Part shown: positions 16,201 to 28,200 of the stretch, one piece after another
How positions within the stretch are numbered: the first letter of the stretch is position 1
Layout: each line of letters begins with the position of its first letter
Origin: Glandiceps talaboti
Taxonomy: Eukaryota; Hemichordata; Enteropneusta; Spengelidae
DNA: 64,000 bases
Direction of reading: 5' to 3'
Assembly (NCBI RefSeq): GCF_964340395.1
Contig: NC_135570.1
Coordinates: 16,488,822-16,552,821, forward strand
Translations under genes and position numbers: made by a program
Notes under the pieces: model-generated
Told to the model about the DNA's origin: nothing
What the model saw: only the letters and a program-made list of their open reading frames with translations
Database searches by the model: none

Positions 16201-19200
16201 TTGGAAAGGTAACAGACAGACTACTACACACCAAATAGTGTCATTGGAAAGGTAACAGACAGACTACTACACACCAAATAGTGTCAATGGAAAGGTAACA
16301 GACAGACCACACACCATATAGTGTCATTGGAAAGGTAACAGACAGACTACTTCACACCAAATAGTGTCAATGGAAAGGTAACAGACAGACTACTACACAC
16401 CAAATAGTGTCATTAGAAAGGTAACAGACAGACTACTCCACACCCAATAGTGTCATTGGAAAGGTAACAGACACACTACTACACACCAAATAGTGTCAAT
16501 GGAAAGGTAACAGACAGACTACTACCCACCAAATAGTGTCAATGGAAAGGTAACAGACAGAGTACACACCCAATAGTGTCATTAGAAAGGTAACAGACAG
16601 ACTACTCCACACCCAATAGTGTCATTGTAAAGGTAACAGACAGACTACACACCCAATAGTGTCACTGGAAAGGTAACAGACAGACTATTACACACCAAAT
16701 AGTGTCAATGGAAAGGTAACAGACAGACTGTACACCCAATAGTGTCACTGGAAAGGTAACAGACAGACTATTACACACCAAATAGTGTCAATGGAAAGGT
16801 AACAGACAGACTACTACACACCAAATAGTGTCAATGGAAAGGTAACAGACAGACTACACACCCAATAGTGTCACTGGAAAGGTAACAGACAGACTATTAC
16901 ACACCAAATAGTGTCAATGGAAAGGTAACAGACAGACTACTACACACCAAATAGTGTCAATGGAATGGTAACAGACAGACTGTACACCCAATAGTGTCAC
17001 TGGAAATGTAACAGACAGACTATTACACACCAAATAGTGTCAATGGAAAGGTAACAGACAGACTACTACACACCAAATAGTGTCAATGGAAAGGTAACAG
17101 ACAGACTACACACCCAATAGTGTCACTGGAAAGGTAACAGACAGACTATTACACACCAAATAGTGTCAATGGAAAGGTAACAGACAGACTACTACACACC
17201 AAATAGTGTCAATGGAATGGTAACAGACAGACTACACACCCAATAGTGTCACTGGAAAGGTAACAGACAGACTACTACACACCCAATAGTGTCATTGGAA
17301 AGGTAACAGACAGAGTACACACCCAATAGTGTCACTGGAAAGGTAACAGACAGACTACTACACACCAAATAGTGTCAATGGAAATGTAACAGACAGACTA
17401 TTACACACCAAATAGTGTCATTAGAAAGGTAACAGACAGACTACTCCACACCCAATAGTGTCAATGGAAAGGTAACAGACAGACCACACACCATATAGTG
17501 TCATTGGAAAGGTAACAGACAGACTACTACACACCAAATAGTGTCAATGGAAAGGTAACAGACAGACTACACACCAAATAGTGTCATTGGAAAGGTAACA
17601 GACAGACTATTACACACCAAATAGTGTCATTAGAAAGGTAACAGACAGATTACTCCGCACCCAATAGTGTCATTGTAAAGGTAACAGACAGACTACACAC
17701 CATATAGTGTCATTAGAAAGGTAACAGACAGACTACTCCACACCCAATAGTGTCATTGGAAAGGTAACAGACAGACTACTACACACCAAAATGGAATGGT
17801 AACAGACAGACTACACACCCAATAGTGTCACTGGAAAGGTAACAGACAGACTACTACACACCAAATAGTGTCAATGGAAATGTAACAGACAGACTATTAC
17901 ACACCAAAGCCTTATAATCAAGATTGTATTGTGTTATAACATATTTGTGTTTGCTTGTTTTCTAGAGTTCCGTTACTAAGGATACTGTTAGTAAACACTA
18001 AAGTTCCTAGAAGTACTAAAACTATGGTTGCAAATGTCAGAAGTAAATATGAACAGGTATGTAGGATGTTTAAAATTGATATATATTTAGAAATTGTGAA
18101 TTCTAGTTTTAAATGAGATTATTTCAAAGGACAAGTCCAGTTAGGTTTATTTCTGTCTTTTAATACACTTGTATTGAATACTATAGTGTTAATTCAATAT
18201 GATTTAAGGGGATAAAATAACTCCCCAGTAACTTATTTAACTTTGAAATCTTAAAACAGGAAGGATTTTATCACAAGAGTTCATTATGCATTATGCCCAC
18301 ATGACGTATTCCTAACTTAATCCTGAATAATTAGTAACCAAGCTGAGAATCACTATCTTTCTTGGTAAATTATAATATTGAACTATTCAATGCCAGGGCA
18401 AATGATAAGGTTGATTTTCATCAAATGAAGTGGCTACCCTTGCATCAATTGTTTCTATCAGTTTCTAAATTATGCTCAAAATTGTTAAAAAGCTGATTGC
18501 ATTTCTCAAAAAACAACTGTTTTGACCAGTTTATAACTTTAAATCAGGCATATCATTGGGGAAATGTGTAAATTGCATAATGGTAAATGCGTTTTTCATG
18601 ACCTATGACCTTGGAAGACCTTTGTTCATGGCACAAAGTTACAAAGTGAATGTAATAATTTTTATTATAATAATAGTTATTTATTGCACCTCCAGAAACA
18701 TATAATGTTTGGGAACGTGGTTGAAAAATTGTTTTAAAAACACGAACACTAGCGATAAAAAACAAGCTGATATTCATTTGTTCAAAGGTGAAATTAACAA
18801 ATCTATATCTCTCTAGTTTTTGAAACATGATTGCACTCAATTTGGCTATCATAGGTTTGGTTGGTAGGACCATGCTTACTTTAAAATGGCAAACTCAATA
18901 TGAAGTGAATGACCACTGTGCCACACTGACATACTATAATAGCCAACTGTACATTGGGCAGGTAGAAAATGTGGTTGGGCATGTCATTTTCAAAGTTACC
19001 CGCCATTTCGCAGGTGGGCGAAAAAATTCATTTCGATGCCTGGGATACAAGTCATTTTTTGGACAGGTAACTGTGAACTTTGGGATGCAATGTCTGTCCA
19101 GTAGGTCTGCATACACACCACAGGTACCTGGAGCTTTTGGATACAATGTCTATCCAGTAGGTCTGCATACACACCACAGGTACCTGGAGCTTTTGGATAC

Positions 19201-22200
19201 AATGTCTATCCAGTAGGTCTGCATACACACCACAGGTAACTGTGAACTTTGAGATACATCTGTACATGTACAGTACATTTATGTCTACATTGTCTACATA
19301 CACACTGTATCTCTCCAGGGAATGTATTGTGGTTCATGTTAGAGTGTGTCTTCTAGGAAGAATTGTCACATGACTGTCACATGACTATCATCTCCTTATT
19401 CAGATGTTCATTAATTACCATCATGATTATATTTTCATTGTCAGTTTCCAGAAATAATTGCTCCAGTACTTGATTCCATTGAAGCAATAGCAACCAGGTG
19501 CCAAAGTTTATTTTCCAAGATGGCCAAGGATCAGTCACATGAAATTATTCAAGAACTTGAAGTAAGTAATCACATGACCTCATCAAATTCAGTTACACCA
19601 AGAGGCAACAAAACAAAGTAATATCTGATCTTGAGATGCTTTATACTCAACACTATTCACATGACAAGTTGCCAACTTCTCACATTCCAAAAGTAATGTA
19701 GAACACAGGGCAAAAGTATATCTCAGAAAAATATGGTTACTGTTCATTAACCATGAACATTTGTGAGAAATTTGGAATGTATGAAATGAATACCCAGGGA
19801 GATCACTGGCAGGTGTCTGTAGCCTAGCTACCCAGGGAGATCACTGGCAGGTGTCTGTAGCCTAGCTACCCAGGGAGATCACTGGCAGGTGTCTGTAGTC
19901 TAGCTACCCAGGGAGATCACTGGCAGGTGTCTGTAGTCTAGCTACCGAGGGAGATCATTGGCAGGTGTCTGTAGTCTAGCTACCCAGGGAGATCACTGGC
20001 AGGTGTCTGTAGTCTAGCTACCCAGGGAGATCACTGGCAGGTGTCTGTAGTCTAGCCACCCAGGGAGATCACTGGCAGGTGTCTGTAGCCTAGCTACCCA
20101 GGGAGATCACTGGCAGGTGTCTGTAGCCTAGCTACCCAGGGAGATCACTGGCAGGTGTCTGTAGTCTAGCTACCCAGGGAGATCACTGGCAGGTGTCTGT
20201 AGTCTAGCTACCCAGGGAGATCACTGGCAGGTGTCTGTAGTCTAGCCACCCAGGGAGATCACTGGCAGGTGTCTGTAGTCTAGCTACCCAGGGAGATCAC
20301 TGGCAGGTGTCTGTAGTCTAGCTACCATGGGAGATCACTGGCAGGTGTCTGTAGTCTAGCTACCCAGGGAGATCACTGGCAGGTGTCTGTAGTCTAGCTA
20401 CCATGGGAGATCACTGGCAGGTGTCTGTAGCCTAGCTACCGAGGGAGATCATTGGCAGGTGTCTGTAGTCTAGCTACCGAGGGAGATCACTGGCAGGTGT
20501 CTGTAGTCTAGCTACCCAGGGAGATCACTGGCAGGTGTCTGTAGTCTAGCTACCATGGGAGATCACTGGCAGGTTTCTGTAGCCTAGCTACCGAGGGAGA
20601 TCATTGGCAGGTGTCTGTAGTCTAGCCACCCAGGGAGATCACTGGCAGGTGTCTGTAGTCTAGCTACCGAGGGAGATCACTGGCAGGTGTCTGTAGTCTA
20701 GCTACCCAGGGAGATCACTGGCAGGTGTCTGTAGTCTAGTCACCCATGGAGATCACTGGCAGGTGTCTGTAGCCTAGCTACCCAAGGAGATCACTGGCAG
20801 GTGTCTGTAGTCTAGCTACCCAGGGAGATCACTGGCAGGTGTCTGTAGCCTAGCTACCGAGGGAGATCACTGGCAGGTGTCTGTAGTCTAGCTACCCAGG
20901 GAGATCACTGGCAGGTGTCTGTAGTCTAGCTACCCAGGGAGATCACTGGCAGGTGTCTGTAGCCTAGCTACCCAGGGAGATCACTTGGAGGTGTCTGTAG
21001 TCTAGCTACCCAGGGAGATCACTGGCAGGTGTCTGTAGCCTAGCTACCGAGGGAGATCACTGGCAGGTGTCTGTAGTCTAGTCACCCAGGGAGATCATTG
21101 GCAGGTGTCTGTAGTCTAGCTACCCAGGGAGATCACTGGCAGGTGTCTGTAGTCTAGCTACCCAGGGAGATCACTGGCAGGTGTCTGTAGTCTAGTCACC
21201 CAGGGAGATCACTGGCAGGTGTCTGTAGTCTAGCTACCCAGGGAGATCACTGGCAGGTGTCTGTAGCCTAGCTACCCAGGGAGATCACTGGCAGGTGTCT
21301 GTAGTCTAGTCACCCAGGGAGATCACTGGCAGGTGTCTGTAGTCTAGCCACCCAGGGAGATCACTGGCAGGTGTCTGTAGTCTAGCTACCCAGGGAGATC
21401 ACTGGCAGGTGTCTGTAGTCTAGCTACCCAGGGAGATCACTGGCAGGTGTCTGTAGTCTAGCTACCCAGGGAGATCATTGGCAGGTGTCTGTAGTCTAGC
21501 TACCCAGGGAGATCACTGGCAGGTGTCTGTAGTCTAGCCACCCAGGGAGATCACTGGCAGGTGTCTGTAGCCTAGCTACCCAGGGAGATCACTGGCAGGT
21601 GTCTGTAGTCTAGTCACCCAGGGAGATCATTGGCAGGTGTCTGTAGTCTAGCCACCCAGGGAGATCACTGGCAGGTGTCTGTAGCCTAGCTACCCAGGGA
21701 GATCATTGGCAGGTGTCTGTAGTCTAGCCACCCAGGGAGATCACTGGCAGGTGTCTGTAGTCTAGCTACCCAGGGAGATCACTGGCAGGTGTCTGTAGTC
21801 TAGCCACCCAGGGAGATCACTGGCAGGTGTCTGTAGCCTAGCTACCCAGGGAGATCATTGGCAGGTGTCTGTAGTCTAGCTACCCAGGGAGATCACTGGC
21901 AGGTGTCTGTAGCCTAGCTACCCAGGGAGATCACTGGCAGGTGTCTGTAGTCTAGTCAGCCAGGGAGATCACTGGCTGATGTCTGTAGTCTAGCTACCCA
22001 GGGAGATCACTGGCAGGTGTCTGTAGTCTAGCTACCCAGGGAGATCACTGGCAGGTGTCTGTAGTCTAGTCACCCAGGGAGATCACTGGCAGGTGTCTGT
22101 AGTCTAGCTACCCAGGGAGATCACTGGCAGGTGTCTGTAGTCTAGCTACCCAGGGAGATCACTGGCAGGTGTCTGTAGTCTAGCTACCGAGGGAGATCAC

Positions 22201-25200
22201 TGGCAGGTGTCTGTAGTCTAGCTACCCAGGGAGATCATTGGCAGGTGTCTGTAGTCTAGCTACCGAGGGAGATCATTGGCAGGTGTCTGTAGTCTAGCCA
22301 CCCAGGGAGATCATTGGCAGGTGTCTGTAGTCTAGTCACCCAGGGAGATCACTGGCAGGTGTCTGTAGCCTAGCTACCCAGGGAGATCACTGGCAGGTGT
22401 CTGTAGCCTAGCTACCGAGGGAGATCACTGGCAGGTGTCTGTAGTCTAGCTACCCAGGGAGATCACTGGCAGGTGTCTGTAGTCTAGCTACCCAGGGAGA
22501 TCACTGGCAGGTGTCTGTAGCCTAGCTACCGAGGGAGATCACTGGCAGGTGTCTGTAGTCTAGCTACCCAGGGAGATCACTGGCAGGTGTCTGTAGTCTA
22601 GCTACCCAGGGAGATCATTGGCAGGTGTCTGTAGCCTAGCTACCGAGGGAGATCACTGGCAGGTGTCTGTAGTCTAGCTACCATGGGAGATCATTGGCAG
22701 GTGTCTGTAGTCTAGCTACCTAGGGAGATCACTGGCAGGTGTCTGTAGTCTAGCTACCCAGGGAGATCACTGGCAGGTGTCTGTAGCCTAGCTACCCAGG
22801 GAGATCACTGGCAGGTGTCTGTAGCCTAGCTACCCAGGGAGATCACTGGCAGGTGTCTGTAGTCTAGCTACCCAGGGAGATCACTGGCAGGTGTCTGTAG
22901 TCTAGCCACCCAGGGAGATCACTGGCAGGTGTCTGTAGTCTAGCTACCGAGGGAGATCATTGGCAGGTGTCTGTAGTCTAGCCACCCAGGGAGATCACTG
23001 GCAGGTGTCTGTAGTCTAGTCACCCAGGGAGATTACTGGCAGGTGTCTGTAGTCTAGTCACCCAGGGAGATCACTGGCAGGTGTCTGTAGTCTAGCTACC
23101 GAGGGAGATCATTGGCAGGTGTCTGTAGTCTAGCTACCGAGGGAGATCACTGGCAGGTGTCTGTAGTCTAGTCACCCAGGGAGATCACTGGCAGGTGTCT
23201 GTAGTCTAGTCACCCAGGGAGATCACTGGCAGGTGTCTGTAGTCTAGCTACCGAGGGAGATCATTGGCAGGTGTCTGTAGTCTAGCTACCGAGGGAGATC
23301 ACTGGCAGGTGTCTGTAGTCTAGTCACCCAGGGAGATCACTGGCAGGTGTCTGTAGTCTAGCTACTGAGGGAGATCACTGGCAGGTGTCTGTAGTCTAGT
23401 CACCCAGGGAGATCACTGGCAGGTGTCTGTAGTCTAGCTACCGAGGGAGATCATTGGCAGGTGTCTGTAGTCTAGCTACAGAGGGAGATCACTGGCAGGT
23501 GTCTGTAGTCTAGTCACCCAGGGAGATCACTGGCAGGTGTCTGTAGTCTAGCCACCCAGGGAGATCACTGGCAGGTGTCTGTAGTCTAGCCACCCAGGGA
23601 GATCACTGGCAGGTAGTTAGGACATGAATTTGTGTTTTGAAGTACATGTATCCATGGTAAAGACCTGGCAGGTAAGTTAGGTTAAGAGTTGTTGAACATA
23701 TATACAGTATCCAATTAAGTGTAAACTGGATTGGGGTAATTGATCATAAACCCAAGAAAACGGCCCAAAATAAGTGAAATGAAAGGGAAGTAAAAATTGA
23801 GACTAGAGGTCTCAGTGGCAGTTAGTACAAGCTATAGTTAAGATCATTTGAAGATGGAACGGAACCACCTAAGTGATAGGGAAATGATGAAATGCATGAC
23901 TGTTAATTGTGTTAGCTCCAGTGTTTCATAGCACAAGATAACACATCACAAATCTTACAAACATCTGAAATAGAAATCAGAAATGCTATAATAGTGACAA
24001 ATGTATCAAGACTCCACAGAAACTGGCTACTCCCTTTCCTTGTCAAAGACATGTATACACCAGGTATTCAAAAATTGCTCATCAAGATGTCTCCCAGTTG
24101 AACCTACTTACAAAGGACACATCAATACATGTAAGACAGTTACAACCACATAGAAATAAAGGTGCATTTATCACTTACTGCCCTGCTAATTTGGAATTCA
24201 GACTTATGATCTGCAAGTGTTACAAAGGATAATTAATGTATTATACAGGGAAATGCACCAGGGACCTCCTCGTCATTGAGTCATGCTCCGGATCCTTCAC
24301 TACAAGCTGTCAGTGGTTATATCTAAATAGAACAAATAGTATCCCTAATAAAGTATCCAAAGGTACATTGATGTAAATAGTGTCACACCAAGATGCAGAC
24401 GGTTTACATATGACCTGTACTTATATACAAAACCTGTTACCCTGCACCTCCTGAAAGTTGTCTACAGTTGTCTATTTACAGTCTACAGTTGTCTATTTAC
24501 AGTTGTCTATTTACAGTTGTCTATTGACATGTCTACAGTTGTCTATTTAGTCTACAGTTGTCTATTTACAGTTATCTATTTACAGTTGTCTACAGTTGTC
24601 TATTTACAGTTGTCTACAGTTGTCTATTTACAGTCTACAGTTGTCTATTTACAGTTATCTATTTACAGTTGTCCATTTACAGTTGTCTATTTACAGTTGT
24701 CTACAATTGTCTATTTACAGTTGTCTATTTACAGTCTACAGTTGTCTATTTACAGTTGTCTATTGACAGATGTCTACAGTTGTCTATTTACAGTTGTCTA
24801 CAGTTGTCTATTTACAGTTATCTATTTACAGTTGTCTATTTACAGTTGTCTACAGTTGTCTATTTACAGTTATCTTTTTACAGTTGTCTATTTACAGTTA
24901 TCTATTTACAGTTGTCTATTTACAGTTGTCTACAGCTGTCTATTTACAGTTATCTATTTACAGTTGTCTATTTACAGTTGTCTATTTACAGTTGTCTACA
25001 GTTATCTATTTACAGTTGTCTATTTACAAATGTCTACAGTTGTCTATTGACAGATGTCTACAGTTGTCTACAGTTGTCTATTTACAGTTATCTATTTACA
25101 GTTGTCTATTTACAGTTGTCTACAGTTGTCTATTTACAGTTGTCTACAGTTGTCTACTTACAGTTGTCTACAGTTGTCTATTTACAGTTGTCTACAGTTG

Positions 25201-28200
25201 TCTATTTACAGTTGTCTATTTACAGTTGTCTATTGACAGATGTCTACAGTTGTCTATTTACAGTTGTCTACAGTTGTCTACTTACAGTTATCTATTTATA
25301 GTTGTCTACAGTTGTCTACAGTTGTCTATTTACAGTTGTCTACAGTTGCCTACTTACAGTTATCTATTTACAGTTGTCTACAGTTGCCTATTTACAGTTG
25401 TCTACAGTTGTCTATTTACAGTTATCTATTTACAGTTATCTATTTACAGTTGTCTACAGTTGTCTATTTACAGTTGTCTACAGTTGTCTACTTACAGTTA
25501 TCTATTTACAGTTCTCTACAGTTGCCTATTTACAGTTGTATACAGTTGTCTATTTACAGTTGTCTATTTACAGTTATCTATTTACAGTTGTCTATTTACA
25601 GTTGTCTACAGTTGTCTATTTACTGTTGTGTATTTAGTTGTCTACAGTTGTCTATTTACAGTTGTCTACAGTTGTCTATTTACAGTTGTCTACAGTTGGC
25701 TATTTACAGTTGTCTACAGTTGTCTACTTACAGTTATCTATTTACAGTTGTCAACAGTTGTCTACAGTTGTCTATTTACAGTTGTCTATTTACAGTTGTC
25801 TATTTACAGTTGTCTACAGTTGTCTATTTACTGTTGTGTATTTAGTAGTCTACAGTTGTCTATTTACAGTTGTCTACAGTTGTCTATTTACAGTTGTCTA
25901 CAGTTGCCTATTTACAGTTGTGTATTTAGTTGTCTACAGTTGTCTATTTACAGTTGTCTATTGACAGATGTCTACAGTTGTCTATTTACAGTTGTCTACA
26001 GTTGTCTATTTACAGTTGTCTACAGTTGTCTATTTACAGATGTCTACAGTTGTCTATTTACAGTTATCTATTTACAGTTGTCTATTTATAGTTGTCTACA
26101 GTTGTCTATTTACAGTTGTTTATTTATAGTTGTCTACAGTTGTCTATTTACAGTTGTCTACAGTTGTCTATTACAGTTATCTATTTACAAATGTCTACAG
26201 TTATCTATTTACAGTTGTCTACAGTTGTCTATTTACAGTTGTCTACAGTTGTCTATTTACAGTTGTCTAGTTACAGTTGTCTATAGTTGTCTATTTACAG
26301 TTGTCTACAGTTGTCTATTTACAGTTGTTTACAGTTGTCTATTTACAAATGTCTACAGTTGTCTATTTACAGTTGTCTAGTTACAGTTGTCTATAGTTGT
26401 CTATTTACAGTTGTCTACAGTTGTCTATTTACAGTTGTCTACAGTTGTCTATTTAGAGTTGTCTATTTACAAATGTCTACAGTTGTCTATTTACAGTTGT
26501 CTACAGTTGTCTATTTACAATTTGTGACAATTCTACGTAGTTACAGTTATATAACTATTTATAATTGTTGACAGCTGTGTACTTATAACACTTGTTATTT
26601 ACAGTTGTCTATCTATTTATAGTTCTTGACAGCTGTGTACTTATAACACTTGTTATTTACAGTTGTCTATCTACATGTATTTACATTGCAGGAATTAATT
26701 GACATAAACCAACATCATTTAGCAGTTCTGGGTGTATCCCATGATGCTTTGGAACAAGTCTGTAGGATCAGCTCAAAGTATAAACTACATTCTAAGTTGA
26801 CTGGAGCTGGTGGTGGAGGATGTGCTGTCACATTACTCAGACAAGGTAAGAGATCAGCTGACAAGGTCAAAGGTCAGTCACATGAGTGTTCATTTATCTT
26901 GGTGTTAACCATCAGACCATGCCTTTTAAGTCAAAGTATGACTCAATTTCTTGTTATCTGCAAAATAGAATTCTACCACCTAGGTGTGTCATAAAAATAA
27001 CATACATTGGATTGATTGGTCAACACCATAACTTCTACTCTAAGTGCTACACATACATTGGATTGATTGGTCAACACCATAACTTCCACTCCTAGTGCTA
27101 CACATACATTGGATTGATTGGTCAACACCATAACTTCCACTCCAAGTGCTACACATACATTGGATTGATTGGTCAACACCATAACTTCCACTCCAAGTGC
27201 TACACATACATTGGATTGATTGGTCAACACCATAACTTCTACTCCAAGTGCTACACATACATTCAATTGATTGGTCAACACCATAACTTCTACTCCAAGT
27301 GCTACACATACATTCAATTGATTGGTCAACACCATAACTTCCACTCCAAGTGCTACACATACATTCAATTGATTGGTCAACACCATAACTTCCACTCCTA
27401 GTGCTACACATACATTCAATTGATTGGTCAACACCATAACTTCTACTCCTAGTGCTACACATACATTGGATTGATTGGTCAACACCATAACTTCCACTCC
27501 TAGTGCTACACATACATTGGATTGATTGGTCAACACCATAACTTCCACTCCAAGTGCTACACATACATTGGATTGATTGGTCAACACCATAACTTCCACT
27601 CCAAGTGCTACACATACATTGGATTGATTGGTCAACACCATAACTTCCACTCCAAGTGCTACACATACATTGGATTGATTGGTCAACACCATAACTTCCA
27701 CTCCTAGTGCTACACATACATTGGATTGATTGGTCAACACCATAACTTCCACTCCAAGTGCTACACATACATTGGATTGATTGGTCAACACCATAACTTC
27801 CACTCCTAGTGCTACACATACATTCAATTGATTGGTCAACACCATAACTTCTACTCCAAGTGCTACACATACATTGAATTGATTGGTCAACACCATAACT
27901 TCCACTCCAAGTGCTACACATACATTCAATTGATTGGTCAACACCATAACTTCTACTCTAAGTGCTACACATACATTCAATTGATTGGTCAACACCATAA
28001 CTTCCACTCCAAGTGCTACACATACATTGGATTGATTGGTCAACACCATAACTTCCACTCCTAGTGCTACACATACATTGGATTGATTGGTCAACACCAT
28101 AACTTCCACTCCAAGTGCTACACATACATTCAATTGATTGGTCAACACCATAACTTCCACTCCAAGTGCTACACATACATTGAATTGATTGGTCAACACC

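Noticed and set aside
19793-23614. Possible CRISPR array (regular repeats)
   Set aside because: Units are contiguous with no unique spacers, and the context is a eukaryotic intron. The same applies to the other minisatellites.
24770-26380. 536-codon plus-strand ORF of [13 protein letters not shown] repeats
   Set aside because: The 10/14-bp unit lacks stops in several frames. Overlapping frames are equally open, and the region is an intronic simple array.
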